Below the pieces are notes generated by a model. It did not search any database. It was not told the DNA's origin and saw only the letters and a program-made list of their open reading frames with translations. From CAVRXQ01 sp963838845 (GTDB lineage Bacteria > Actinomycetota > Acidimicrobiia > Acidimicrobiales > Bog-793), in the NCBI GenBank assembly GCA_963838845.1, contig CAWISR010000003.1:1240001-1304000 (forward strand): 64,000 nucleotides of DNA, read 5' to 3'. This document shows, piece by piece, positions 36,382-45,474 of the stretch. How positions within the stretch are numbered: the first letter of the stretch is position 1; each line of letters starts with the position of its first letter. A program made the translations under genes and the position numbers.

Positions 36382-37299
36382 GTGGCGAGGCAAGTACGCG
36401 GCAAAGTGCGCGACTGGGCGACGGTCGTCCAACTCGAAGGTCGCAAAGGTCTCGCCCCGCACAGCGATGGCACTCGAAGTCCTGCGAAGAAGAGCCTGCT
36501 GTATGAAGACGTCATCGACATGATCGAGAAGCTGATAACGACCCGCGATCTGAAACCGGGCGATCAACTTCCCACTCAGGCGGATCTAGCGGAACTCGCG
36601 AACGTGAGTCTGATCACCGTCAGGCGCGCCCTCGAAGAACTCGAACGCGTCGGACGCGTCCGCCGACAGCAGGGTCTCGGTACCTTCGTTGCGCAGCCGC
36701 GCATCATTGCTTCGCCCGTGCGACCTGGCAGTCTGCTCGGGACCATCGACCAGAGGGAACAGCGTTCTGGTCGCATTGCCACCGTTGTTGTTGGAGTGAA
36801 TATGGGTTATCCGTCGCGCGATATCGCAGCGGCCCTGCAGATCGAGGAGAACTCTGAAGTCTGGAAGGTGTCGCGGCACCGCGTCCTTGACAAGCGGCCG
36901 CTGATTATTGAATCGTCCGTGATTCCCGTCGCGCTCGCGCCCGACCTCGGTGATTCTGAGAAATCGCTCGAGGGTTCGTTATACGAGCTGCTCGCCGATC
37001 GCTACGGTCTCGTCGATGGGTACGAGGAGCAACTGCTCGAGGTAATTGCGCCGACGAAGGAGGAGCGTCAGGTGTTGCGCTTGAGTGCACGCAACCAGGT
37101 GGTGCGACTTCGAGGTCGGAGCATCGATCAAAGCGGGATCGTCTTCGATTGCTTCGAGCAGCTTTATCCTGCGGCCGACTTCATCTTCTCGATCTCCGGA
37201 TCGACCTCACGCCATATTGTCGAAGGTTCCGACGCAAGAGATTGGACTGTTGCGCCCCACGCCGACCGAAGCCATTCACGCCGACGCGCTCGGGATTGA
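36382..37299 (+). CDS. GntR/HutC-family transcriptional regulator 2
   Basis: This 305-aa protein has an N-terminal winged helix (PTQADLAELANVSLITVRRA) and a UTRA-type effector domain ending in FDCFEQLYPAADFIFSIS. The start is a GTG at 36382. Around 45 residues precede the HTH, without a domain I recognise. It is the paralogue of the regulator at 25456-26379 and lies at the end of the second transport operon, so it probably controls that operon in response to the imported ligand. Confidence 0.85.
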   Translation: MARQVRGKVRDWATVVQLEGRKGLAPHSDGTRSPAKKSLLYEDVIDMIEKLITTRDLKPGDQLPTQADLAELANVSLITVRRALEELERVGRVRRQQGLGTFVAQPRIIASPVRPGSLLGTIDQREQRSGRIATVVVGVNMGYPSRDIAAALQIEENSEVWKVSRHRVLDKRPLIIESSVIPVALAPDLGDSEKSLEGSLYELLADRYGLVDGYEEQLLEVIAPTKEERQVLRLSARNQVVRLRGRSIDQSGIVFDCFEQLYPAADFIFSISGSTSRHIVEGSDARDWTVAPHADRSHSRRRARD

Positions 37300-37467
37300 G
37301 GGGCCGTCGGAGCCCGCGGATTGTCGTCGTGCAGGGTGCGACCAGAGCCCTTCGCAACCGGGGGATCGCAGCGTCCCGGGTAAGGACGACCACCGCAGAC
37401 GGGATCCCGAGCAGTGCATCGCGATATCTGGGTTGACGGGGAGCCTTTATTTATTGAGGTATATGTT

Positions 37468-38115
37468 GTGTCAGCCGCCCAGTCGGGAGCTTCGACCTTG
37501 GTTGTGAACGTCGAAAGACTCCGGGACCTGGGTGTCGCCACCGTATACGAAGCGAGTGGCCAGTCTGGCCTCGTCGGTGGACAATTCGTGCGCATCGTCC
37601 CCGGGACGAAGGTCGCGGGGACTGTTCGCACCGTGTTGTGCGCTCAAAACGACAACCTCGCGGTTCATCGCGCTTTCGATCGGATCGAAAACGGAGACGT
37701 GCTTGTCGTGACGATGCCGAATCCAAATCCCACCGCCCTCGTTGGAGAAATGCTCTGCCTGCAAGCCCAAGCGCGAGGTGCTTCCGCGTTGTTAGTTGAC
37801 GGGGCAGTGCGAGATTGCGATGAACTCGTGCAGATCGGGTTGCCGATCTGGGCGAGGTGGGTCAACGCGCGTGGTCCGACCAAGAGCGATCCGGGTGAGT
37901 TGGACGTGCCAATCGTGGTTGGAGGGATTCGTATCGCGCGCGGGGATTACATGGTGTTGGACGCCGACGGAGCCGTAGTGGTACCCCGTGAGCGCGCGCC
38001 GGGCGTCCTTGCGCTCGCTGAAGAGCGAGCCGCGAGGGAGGCGGGCTTCCGGCCACTGCTGCGGTCAGGCACGGCAACGCTTGACCTTCTTTCGTTGAGA
38101 GATCGATGGAATTAG
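37468..38115 (+). CDS. RraA-family aldolase/decarboxylase 1
   Basis: This 215-aa protein is of the RraA fold, which covers 4-hydroxy-4-methyl-2-oxoglutarate aldolase and oxaloacetate decarboxylase. VVTMPNPNPTALVGEMLCLQ, the catalytic VDGAVRDCDEL (Arg-Asp pair) and DADGAVVVP are present. The GTG at 37468 is chosen because GAGG lies 8 bases upstream; a longer frame from 37414 has no ribosome site. It ends the rightward operon. A second RraA protein lies at 39819-40532 on the opposite strand. Confidence 0.82.
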   Translation: MSAAQSGASTLVVNVERLRDLGVATVYEASGQSGLVGGQFVRIVPGTKVAGTVRTVLCAQNDNLAVHRAFDRIENGDVLVVTMPNPNPTALVGEMLCLQAQARGASALLVDGAVRDCDELVQIGLPIWARWVNARGPTKSDPGELDVPIVVGGIRIARGDYMVLDADGAVVVPRERAPGVLALAEERAAREAGFRPLLRSGTATLDLLSLRDRWN

Positions 38116-38265
38116 TCCCACCGACGCGCCCCGGGGGGTCGTGCGCGCCACGGGTGACTGCGCCTAGGTGCACCTCCAGTGACAAAGAGTCCACGCGGCG
38201 ACGTCGACTTCCCGTGCTCGTCACCGAGAGAGGGTCGCGCCACACGCCCAACTCGGGATGCGCGC

Positions 38266-39810
38266 CTATGCAACCCTCCCGGCGAGAAAGCTCTGTTCGA
38301 CTATTCGTTCCTGCGTTAGGGCCGCACCGTGCAGCTCTGCGACAGCCCTCCCTTCCCGCATGACGATCACCCGATCACAGATATGAGGAAGGTCCGCATA
38401 CTCGGAGCTCGCGAGTAGGACGGCCGCCCCGCTTGCGGCGGCATCGCGGATCCGCTTGAAGATCGTGACACGGGCCCCGACGTCGACGCCTTGAGTCGGT
38501 TCGTGCAACAGCAGGACTCTCGGATCAGTTTCGAACCACTTGGCCATCACGACCTTTTGCTGGTTGCCACCGCTCAAAGTCGAGAAGACGCGGTCCGGTT
38601 CCGGGGGGCGCACGTCGAAGTCGTTCAGGACCTTCTGGGCGTGGTCCTTCTCCCTGCGGAAATGCAGCCGACCTCCGCCGAAGTAGCGACCGAGCGTCGC
38701 CAGTGTGAGGTTTTCCCTCACGCTCGCAGTCTGCAGGGATCCATCGACAAGCCGGTTACCTGGTACGAGAGCCATCCGCAGTCCGATCGCGTGAGACGGC
38801 GACATGCCACCGACGAGATCAATTTCCGAGGAGTCCAGGGTCGCCGTGCCGCTTGTCGCCCGATCCGCCCCGAAAACAAGGTATGGGACCCTGTCCCAAC
38901 CCATGCCGAGTAAGCCGGTTATTCCCACGATCTCGCCGCGGTGAAGTTCGAAGGAGATGTCCGCGACATCAGGCCCAGAGACATTGTCCACCCTGAGTAC
39001 GACCTCGTCGGCGGCGTGGTGGGCGCCCGGGTACAACTCCTCAAGTTCAAATCCAAGAATGCGTTCAGTCAGTGTTCGCTCTGTAAGGGTCGCCGTGTCG
39101 GTGCAATCGACGATTTTCGCGTCCCTTAGCACGGTCACCCGGTCGGTGATCTCGAACACCTCCTCCAGTCGGTGCGAGACGAACAGCGCTCCCATCCCCC
39201 GCGAAGCGACTTGTCGGATCGTCTCGAAGACGCGCTCCACTCCATCGCGAGGCAGATACGGAGTCGGCTCGTCGAGGACCAGGAGCCCGCGCTCGACTCC
39301 GAGCAGTTGGTCGAACGCGCGGGCGATCGCGATCTGCGCGCGTACCGATTGGTGCAGCGACCCGATGAGCGCATTCGGAGAGACCTCCACACCGAATTGC
39401 TCGAGGAGGTCCCATACGTACCGAGACTCCTTGCGCCACGAGACTCGCCAGCCGAACCCGGTTCGGTATCGGCCCACCCGGATGTTCTCGAGCACGGTCG
39501 CGTCTTCAATGAGACCGAGGTCCTGGTGCACGAAGGCGAGTCCCAGCTTGGCTGTCTCTCCCACCTTCAATGGGAAAGACAGCTCTTCGTCGCGGACAGC
39601 GAGAACTATGTCTGGGTGCGGATCGGGCTCGTAAAAGCCGGCCAGGATCTTGATCAGGGTCGACTTGCCGGAGCCGTTCTGCCCTACGAGCCCGTGGACC
39701 TCGCCGGGCAGGATCTCGAGGTTGAAGTCGTGAAGCACAGTGCGGCCGCCGAACGACTTCGAGATGTGTTGAGCTCTCACGATCGGGAGCTCTGTGGTCT
39801 CGACTGCCAT
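38266..39810 (-). CDS. Sugar ABC transporter ATPase, double-domain (RbsA/MglA type)
   Basis: This 514-aa tandem ATPase is of normal family length. The first domain has an intact Walker A (GLVGQNGSGKST) and Walker B (LLVLDEPTPYL), but its signature is degenerate: LHQSVRAQIAIARA in place of LSGGxxQ. The second domain has the reverse: a good signature (LSGGNQQKVVMAKW), HEPTQGVDVGAR, but a Walker A reduced to GLLGMGWDRVPYL. Such asymmetry is known in the family, but the loss of LSGG in domain 1 is notable. It follows the RraA gene by 8 bp, while its likely permease and binding protein are 7 kb away at 46821-49155. Confidence 0.85.
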   Translation of the reverse strand: MAVETTELPIVRAQHISKSFGGRTVLHDFNLEILPGEVHGLVGQNGSGKSTLIKILAGFYEPDPHPDIVLAVRDEELSFPLKVGETAKLGLAFVHQDLGLIEDATVLENIRVGRYRTGFGWRVSWRKESRYVWDLLEQFGVEVSPNALIGSLHQSVRAQIAIARAFDQLLGVERGLLVLDEPTPYLPRDGVERVFETIRQVASRGMGALFVSHRLEEVFEITDRVTVLRDAKIVDCTDTATLTERTLTERILGFELEELYPGAHHAADEVVLRVDNVSGPDVADISFELHRGEIVGITGLLGMGWDRVPYLVFGADRATSGTATLDSSEIDLVGGMSPSHAIGLRMALVPGNRLVDGSLQTASVRENLTLATLGRYFGGGRLHFRREKDHAQKVLNDFDVRPPEPDRVFSTLSGGNQQKVVMAKWFETDPRVLLLHEPTQGVDVGARVTIFKRIRDAAASGAAVLLASSEYADLPHICDRVIVMREGRAVAELHGAALTQERIVEQSFLAGRVA

Positions 39811-39818
39811 CTGGGACC

Positions 39819-40532
39819 CTACTTACTTGTGGAACGTTGAAGCCGCTCTTGTTCGCTGATCTCGACGAGCTTGCGCAGGGCGGATTCGGCCACCTCTGCG
39901 GGTATGAAACAGACCCCGGTGTCGTCGGCCACCGCGACGTCGCCCAGCTCGACGTGCACGCCGCCGCACATCACGGGCTGGTTGATGGCGGTACCTTCCA
40001 GTCGCCATTTCCCAGTTCGTGGTGTCACCGCCTTTGACCAAACCGCGAGCCCGATCTCGCGGACCTCGTCGATATCTCTCACTCCGCCGTCGACGATGCA
40101 AGCCGAGATCTCCGAGGCACGGGCTGCGGCGGCGGCGATCCCGCCAAGCACCGAGACTGCGCCCAAGCCGCGCGCGTCGATGACCACGATGTCACCAGGT
40201 CGGGCGAGCTCGAACACCGAGTGGTGTATGAGCTTCGGGGGCGAATGTCGTAGCTCCGGATGAGAAAGAGCCCTGCGTTCTGGGAGGTAGGTCGCGGTCA
40301 ACACGTGTCCGACCGCAACCCCGCTCCTCGAACGCCGTTCGAGGCCGTCGGCCACGAGATCGAGGCCGAGCTCGTCGAGGATGTCCGACGCCGTGGACAC
40401 AGCTCCGGGCAACGCACGCACATGGTCCAGCAGGTCATCTGACACCCTGGGCCATGAAGCGTCCCCGACGAGCGGTGGACGGTGGTAACCCACACCTTCG
40501 TCGCCAGCTACCGAGTACTGGTCCGTCGTCAA
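39819..40532 (-). CDS. RraA-family aldolase/decarboxylase 2
   Basis: This 237-aa RraA-fold protein has the catalytic CIVDGGVRDIDEV and the metal/phosphate region VADDTGVCFIPAEV. Compared with RraA 1 it has a longer N-terminus and CGGVHVELGD before the last motif. The neighbours are IclR upstream and the sugar ABC ATPase 8 bp downstream. A role in aldol cleavage or decarboxylation of a short 2-oxo acid made from the imported sugar is inferred. Confidence 0.8.
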   Translation of the reverse strand: MTTDQYSVAGDEGVGYHRPPLVGDASWPRVSDDLLDHVRALPGAVSTASDILDELGLDLVADGLERRSRSGVAVGHVLTATYLPERRALSHPELRHSPPKLIHHSVFELARPGDIVVIDARGLGAVSVLGGIAAAAARASEISACIVDGGVRDIDEVREIGLAVWSKAVTPRTGKWRLEGTAINQPVMCGGVHVELGDVAVADDTGVCFIPAEVAESALRKLVEISEQERLQRSTSK

Positions 40533-40665
40533 GTGCCGATCCCCCCCGTTTTCCTCTTTTATCAGGCGCTAGTCGCAGACTTCGCCGTCTTGCGGAACGG
40601 ACAACGACTCAAAGTAGGCGACCTCTGGTCGAGGTGTGTGGGTATCCCTTGAGCATGCATAGCGA

Positions 40666-41478
40666 TCACGCAGTTGTTTTCTGGTTGTCTGATGAGCGGG
40701 ACTCGGCGCTTCCCGTCAACAGTTGTGCGATCTCGTTGGTCATCGAGAGCAGCTCGGGGACCCACGATTTGAGGCGGTCTGCGGTGCAGCGCTCGCCTGG
40801 GCCTGCGATTGTGAGAGCGGCGACGGCGTGCCCGTCCAGTCCCATGACGGGAGCCGAGACAGCGTCAACCCCGAAAATTCTGCGAGGGTGCTCAAGCGCG
40901 TAGCCGTGCGTAAGGACTTGCTCCAACAGCTTGGCCAGCGTCTCGCGGTCAGGAACAGATGGGTCACTGCGACGTAACCGGTTGAGACCTCGGAGGTAGC
41001 TGTTCTTCTCGGCTTCGCTCGAGTACGCGAGCAGCACCGCTCCGGTGACGCCACTATGTAGCGGCGCAAGCAGGCCAATCTCGGCGATCCAGCGAATCTC
41101 GTGGATTCCCTCGACCTGCTCGATGCAGACCCTTTCGGTACCCGACGGCACGCTGAGGGTGACCGTCTCGGAGGTCACGTCGCGCAGGTGAACCATGCGT
41201 GGGTATGCCACTTTCCGCAGGTCGGCCCGGGGCCTCAGCTGGCGCGAGAGCGCAAGCACGCGCCAACTCAAGAAATAGCGCTGTGTTTCAGGGTCCTGGT
41301 CGACGAAATCCTTCCTCTTCAGTGCAGTCAGGATCCGGTGCACCGCGCTCCCGCTTGAGCGCGTCAATCGTGCCAGCTCGCTCACGCTGAGCGGGCCGTC
41401 TTGTTCTTGAGCGAGAAGCAACAGGATGTCTGCAGCTCGCTCAACTGCAAGCGCTGACGCGTTCCGACGTTCAACCAC
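40666..41478 (-). CDS. IclR-family transcriptional regulator
   Basis: This 270-aa protein has an N-terminal winged helix (LSVSELARLTRSSGSAVHRI) and the IclR effector domain with LHSGVTGAVLLAY and FGVDAVSAPVMGLDGHAVAAL. It is embedded between the E1 genes and RraA 2 on the same strand and is the only IclR protein in the window. Candidate palindromic sites of the IclR kind lie near 43824-43838 and 61565-61579. Confidence 0.88.
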   Translation of the reverse strand: MVERRNASALAVERAADILLLLAQEQDGPLSVSELARLTRSSGSAVHRILTALKRKDFVDQDPETQRYFLSWRVLALSRQLRPRADLRKVAYPRMVHLRDVTSETVTLSVPSGTERVCIEQVEGIHEIRWIAEIGLLAPLHSGVTGAVLLAYSSEAEKNSYLRGLNRLRRSDPSVPDRETLAKLLEQVLTHGYALEHPRRIFGVDAVSAPVMGLDGHAVAALTIAGPGERCTADRLKSWVPELLSMTNEIAQLLTGSAESRSSDNQKTTA

Positions 41479-41601
41479 TTGTGCGAACCGTAACGTCGAG
41501 TCGGAACACGTCGGTGAATTCGATCATCAGTATCCCTAGATCCGCGTCGCGGCTGTCATCTCTTCGAGTCGTTCCCGGCAACATGGTGACGACGTGGCGA
41601 C

Positions 41602-42678
41602 TCATGATTGCTCGTCCTGAACCAGGGCATTGTGTTGTTCCTCAAGCCGCCGTGGAGGCTTCGCGTAGACGTGCTCGAACAAGAAGTCCAACCCCGGGCG
41701 CGGCAGTGATTCGACATCGTGCATAACCGCCTCGAGCGTCTCACGCGCCTGAGAACGCATTTCATCAAGGTCTCCCTCCGAGAAAAGTCCGTTGCTCACC
41801 ACATAATGCTGGAGTCGCGAGATGGGATCGTACCTGCGGGCTTGTTCGACCTCCGAAGCATCGCGGTACTCGTTCGGGTTGTCCGAAGTGTTGTGGAAGC
41901 TCAGGCGGTATGTACGACACTCGATCAGGGTCGGGCCGCCGCCTTCGAGAGCGCGTCTCACGGCCCACGCCGAGGCGGAATAAACCGCGAACAGGTCGTT
42001 GCCATCGACGGCCACCCCGGGCATACCGTATCCCTCGGCCCGGGAGGCAAGGCTCAGCGCAGCGGTCTGCTTTTGTACAGGTGTCGAGATCGCATAGCCG
42101 TTGTTGACCAAGACGACCACTACTGGGACGCGCATTACCCCCGCAAGATTGAGGGACTCGTGGAAGTCGCCTTCCGATGAGGCGCCGTCTCCGCAGTAGA
42201 CCATGACGACAGCGCGCTCGCTTTTCAGCTTGAGCGCCCAAGCCAATCCGACGGCATGGGGCATCTGCGCGCAGATTGCCTGCTGACGCGGGAGCAACCT
42301 CACCTCGGCTGGAACGCCTGCAAAATCCAACCTGCCCATGTACGAGGCGAAAAGGCTTCGCAGAGGTAGGCCGTGCCTGAGCATCGCCGGCTGTTCACGT
42401 GAGGCGGGAACAAGCCAGTCTCGGTCACGGTCCAGTGCCATTGCCGAGCCGATGACAGCAGCCTCTTGCCCCTCCACCGGAGCGTAGAGACCGACGCGCC
42501 CGAGACGCTGGAGCTTGGTCAACCGCTCGTCTACCGCGCGCGACAAAAGCATCAGCTGGAGCGCTTCGCGAATTTGGCCGTCGGACATTGGAGACTCAGA
42601 GCAGAGTCGGCCGTCGGGGCCGAGGATACAAAAGCTCAACGCCGAGTCGCTTAAGGCGGGCGTCTTTATATCGTCCAC
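41602..42678 (-). CDS. 2-oxoacid dehydrogenase E1 component, alpha subunit
   Basis: This 358-aa thiamine-diphosphate subunit is of the PdhA/BkdA/AcoA type. The ThDP motif GDGASSEGDFHESLNLAG...NNGYAIS (GDG start, NN end about 30 residues later) is complete. RTYRLSFHNTSDNPNEYRD matches the phospho-loop region of branched-chain E1 alpha. It follows the beta gene by 9 bp; beta before alpha reverses the usual order. No E2/E3 gene is in the window, so it either borrows them or works as a stand-alone decarboxylase. Confidence 0.88.
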   Translation of the reverse strand: MDDIKTPALSDSALSFCILGPDGRLCSESPMSDGQIREALQLMLLSRAVDERLTKLQRLGRVGLYAPVEGQEAAVIGSAMALDRDRDWLVPASREQPAMLRHGLPLRSLFASYMGRLDFAGVPAEVRLLPRQQAICAQMPHAVGLAWALKLKSERAVVMVYCGDGASSEGDFHESLNLAGVMRVPVVVVLVNNGYAISTPVQKQTAALSLASRAEGYGMPGVAVDGNDLFAVYSASAWAVRRALEGGGPTLIECRTYRLSFHNTSDNPNEYRDASEVEQARRYDPISRLQHYVVSNGLFSEGDLDEMRSQARETLEAVMHDVESLPRPGLDFLFEHVYAKPPRRLEEQHNALVQDEQS

Positions 42679-42687
42679 GGACCTTGC

Positions 42688-43716
42688 CTACGATCCCGTC
42701 GTGTTCTTCGCGGCGGCGACCACGCGCTTCACCGAAGGCAAGTAATAGTCTTCGAGCCGCCCTGGCGGATACGGGACGTCAGGTGCAGCCACTCGCTTTA
42801 CGGGGGCTGTCAGCGCACCAAACGCGTGCTCGTGGAGCGTCGCGACGACCTCGGCACCGAAGCCTCCGGTGAACGGGCCCTCGTGGACAACGACCGCCCT
42901 CCCGGTGGACGTGACGGCCTCGACGAGTCCCTCGACGTCGAAGGGGACGAGGGTCCGAAGGTCGAGCACCGACGCCGATATTCCGTCCTCTCGGAGCTCA
43001 GCCGCAGCGGCGAGACAGATGTGGACACCCGCGCTCCATGAAACGAGGGTGACATCCGTGCCCGCTTGCACAACTCGGACACCACCGAGCTCCGCGGGTT
43101 CCTGGTCGAGGTCGACCGGGCCGCGAACGGACCGATACAGACGTTGAGGCTCCACGTAGAGCACTGGATCGGGGTCCCTGATCGAAGACCTCAGCATCGA
43201 CCAGGCGTCGTCCGGGAAGGCGGGGCAGACGACCTTGATGCCCGGGGTCTGGACGAACTGACCTTCTACCGCGTCGGCGTGGAACTCCGGTGTCCGGACA
43301 CCGCCACCAGAGGGAGCGCGGATCGTCACCTGCATCGGGTACTTGCCCCGCGATCGGGAGCGAAAGCGCGCGAGCTGAGGACCTATCTGATGGAACGCGT
43401 GATATGTGAAGCCAAGAAACTGGATCTCTGCGACCGGAATCATGCCGCCGATCGCAAGTCCCACCGAAGCGCCGACGATGGCACCTTCTGCAAGGGGAGT
43501 GTCGAACACACGCTCCGATCCGAAGCGTTCCTGGAGGCCATCAGTCGCCCGGAAGACGCCGCCGAGCCTGCCGACGTCCATGCCGAAGACGATCACTCGT
43601 TCGTCGGCCTGCATTTCGGCGAACAAGGCCGACCTGATCGCTTCCACGATCGACATATCCCGGACCGACGAAGCGATCTCGATCGCGGATGCTCTTGTGT
43701 CGCCGAGAGAGTGCAT
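42688..43716 (-). CDS. 2-oxoacid dehydrogenase E1 component, beta subunit
   Basis: This 342-aa transketolase-like subunit has DTPLAEGAIVGASVGLAIGG and RAPSGGGVRTPEFHADAVEG, the regions that bind ThDP and the partner subunit, and ALTAPVKRVAAPDVPYPPG near the end. The frame begins at ATG 43716; the usual family start corresponds to the ATG at 43656 (MSIVEAIRSALFAEM), so the first 20 residues may not be translated. Confidence 0.88.
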   Translation of the reverse strand: MHSLGDTRASAIEIASSVRDMSIVEAIRSALFAEMQADERVIVFGMDVGRLGGVFRATDGLQERFGSERVFDTPLAEGAIVGASVGLAIGGMIPVAEIQFLGFTYHAFHQIGPQLARFRSRSRGKYPMQVTIRAPSGGGVRTPEFHADAVEGQFVQTPGIKVVCPAFPDDAWSMLRSSIRDPDPVLYVEPQRLYRSVRGPVDLDQEPAELGGVRVVQAGTDVTLVSWSAGVHICLAAAAELREDGISASVLDLRTLVPFDVEGLVEAVTSTGRAVVVHEGPFTGGFGAEVVATLHEHAFGALTAPVKRVAAPDVPYPPGRLEDYYLPSVKRVVAAAKNTTGS

Positions 43717-43823
43717 CGAAGCTCTCAGTTTCGCATCGCCCTCTCGTTACGTCCCAAAGAAAAAGAAAGGGTGCAGGCCTGACGCGGTCGCACGCGGCCC
43801 CAGCCGGCTGAGCCTACCAGATG

Positions 43824-43838
43824 TAGAATGGCTTTCCA
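43824..43838. promoter_or_regulatory. IclR-like palindromic site (candidate)
   Basis: TAGAATGGCTTTCCA lies in the divergent region between the E1 beta gene and the deacetylase gene and resembles the 15-bp TGGAAATnATTTCCA type bound by IclR proteins, with imperfect arms. A closely similar but perfect palindrome occurs at 61565-61579. Confidence 0.35.
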
Positions 43839-43871
43839 GATCTGATGCAGTTTGCGGAGGAGGCTGGTCCA

Positions 43872-44798
43872 ATGGCAGAAGGGTACTCAGAGCGCAGGCG
43901 GGACCTCATCGGCTACGGCAGACGGCCTCCCAAGGTCGTTTGGCCGGATGGAGCGAAAGTCGCGGTGAATCTGGTCATCAACTACGAGGAGGGATCCGAG
44001 CACTACGAGCACTACGGCGATCTCAAAACTGACGGTCTCGGCGAGCTCAACTGGGCGCTCGAGAAGAAGTACCGGGACTTCGCGATGGAGGCCGTATACG
44101 AATACGGGAGCCGTGCTGGCATCTGGCGCCTTCTGCGTCTGTTCGAGGAGTACGGCATAAAGATCACGTTTTTCGCCTGCGGGATGGCACTCGAGAAGAA
44201 CCCGGAGGTCGGTGCCGCCATCGGTGAGCTCGGGCACGAGCCCTGTTCCCACGGTTACCGCTGGAGCGAGGCGTGGACCTTCGACCGCGATGAGGAGAAG
44301 CAGCAGATTCAAATGGCCATCGAGGCGATTCGTGAGGCAACAGGCAGCCGACCTGTCGGATGGTATTGGCGCTACAGCTCGTCTCCCTGGACCAGGCAGC
44401 TGCTCGTGGAGGAGGGAGGTTTCCTTTACGACTCAGAGACCTACAACGACGACCTTCCGTACTTCGTGGAAGTCGACGCCAAGCGACATCTTGTGGTCCC
44501 CTACAGCCAGACCTACAACGATGTCCGTTACGTTTTGAGCGAAGGGACTTTTGGCGCCCCGGCGGACTTCCTCGATTATTTGAAGCGCTGCCTCGACGAG
44601 CTGCATCTGGAGGGGTCACGGGGATATCCGAAGATGATGTCGGTCGGGTTGCACTCGCGTTGGTCCGGACAGGCAGGACGATCGAATGCGCTTCGCGAGT
44701 TCATCGAATACTCCCTAGAAAAAGGGGGCGTGTGGTTCGCCCGTCGCGATGAGATAGCCAGGTGGTGGATCGCCCACAGCGAGGAGTGGGGACAGTAG
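43872..44798 (+). CDS. Polysaccharide-deacetylase-fold protein, PuuE (allantoinase)-like
   Basis: This 308-aa NodB-fold protein starts at an ATG at 43872 with GGAGGAGG upstream. GYGRRPPKVVWPDGAKVAV followed by INYEEGSE, then EPCSHGYRWSEAW and the Trp-rich GWYWRYSSSPWTRQLL, are the features of the PuuE/metal-independent allantoinase group, not of cell-wall deacetylases. No signal peptide is visible, which fits a cytoplasmic enzyme acting on a cyclic amide or ureide. It converges with the AroQ-like gene, and an amidase lies beyond. Confidence 0.82.
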   Translation: MAEGYSERRRDLIGYGRRPPKVVWPDGAKVAVNLVINYEEGSEHYEHYGDLKTDGLGELNWALEKKYRDFAMEAVYEYGSRAGIWRLLRLFEEYGIKITFFACGMALEKNPEVGAAIGELGHEPCSHGYRWSEAWTFDRDEEKQQIQMAIEAIREATGSRPVGWYWRYSSSPWTRQLLVEEGGFLYDSETYNDDLPYFVEVDAKRHLVVPYSQTYNDVRYVLSEGTFGAPADFLDYLKRCLDELHLEGSRGYPKMMSVGLHSRWSGQAGRSNALREFIEYSLEKGGVWFARRDEIARWWIAHSEEWGQ

Positions 44799-44819
44799 GT
44801 CGGCCGGCAGGCGGCCGAC
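44799..44819. terminator. GC-rich hairpin between convergent genes
   Basis: A perfect 8-bp stem, GTCGGCCG with CGGCCGAC, encloses the loop GCAGG just after the deacetylase stop. There is no T-run, but the place between convergent genes supports a bidirectional terminator. Confidence 0.55.
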
Positions 44820-44875
44820 ACGGGGCCAGGGGTCGGCAAAACCTGGGCGACGTGTACCAATCGGAATCAGTGGCG

Positions 44876-45400
44876 TCACTTTCGACGTGACAAACGCCGC
44901 TCGTAGAGAGCCGGCTTGGTGAAGTCACCGTCGTCAAGCATTCCCACAAGAGCGACGAGCCCAGCCGTATACGAGTGCTTGCGCATGCCCGAGCACGTCC
45001 CGACCAGTCGGTCCGAGAAGATCGAGTGCCTCCCGCCCTGGCCCGGATTGGCGAAGTGCACCTCGATCGCCGGAAGCCCCGAGTCGTAGAGCGCTTGACA
45101 CACGGCCTCACCTGTCCATGTCATCCCGGCGGGGTTCACGATCAACCCGTCGAGGTCATCAGCCCGAGTGTGGATCCAGTCCAGGATCTCACCTTCGTGG
45201 TTCGACACGATGGAACGAGTGAGCTCTGCTCCGAGGACGTCGGCGATTGCTGCGACCCTCTTCTCGAGGTCGGCGACAGTGCCCGGAGTCCCGAACCGGG
45301 CGGGATCCCGGTTATGCAGGTTGACCATGTTCGGGCCGTTGATCATGCCTATGTGCCATTTGGTCGTTCCGGATCGAAGCAGCGCCAACGTTTCGTTCAT
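44876..45400 (-). CDS. Type II 3-dehydroquinate dehydratase-like protein, altered active site
   Basis: This 174-aa protein is about 30 residues longer than usual AroQ. The fold signatures are clear: INGPNMVNL at the start, SNHEGEILDWIH, LIVNPAGMTWTGEA and IEVHFANPG. In true AroQ the mobile lid has a catalytic Tyr (REPxxYG) and the Asn loop ends in a His (NPGAxTHT). Here the lid reads NRDPARFG, with Phe in place of Tyr, and the loop reads MTWTGEA, with Trp in place of His. The Asn and the EVH His remain. So it probably no longer makes 3-dehydroshikimate and may act on another cyclic substrate. It is 74 bp downstream of the amidase, in one operon. Confidence 0.78.
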   Translation of the reverse strand: MNETLALLRSGTTKWHIGMINGPNMVNLHNRDPARFGTPGTVADLEKRVAAIADVLGAELTRSIVSNHEGEILDWIHTRADDLDGLIVNPAGMTWTGEAVCQALYDSGLPAIEVHFANPGQGGRHSIFSDRLVGTCSGMRKHSYTAGLVALVGMLDDGDFTKPALYERRLSRRK

Positions 45401-45474
45401 GGACGAGCCTCCCTTTCACGCCTCCGCGGGGAAGCCGGAGAGAAGCGCTTCCTTCGCGAAACCGCGTCGATCAC

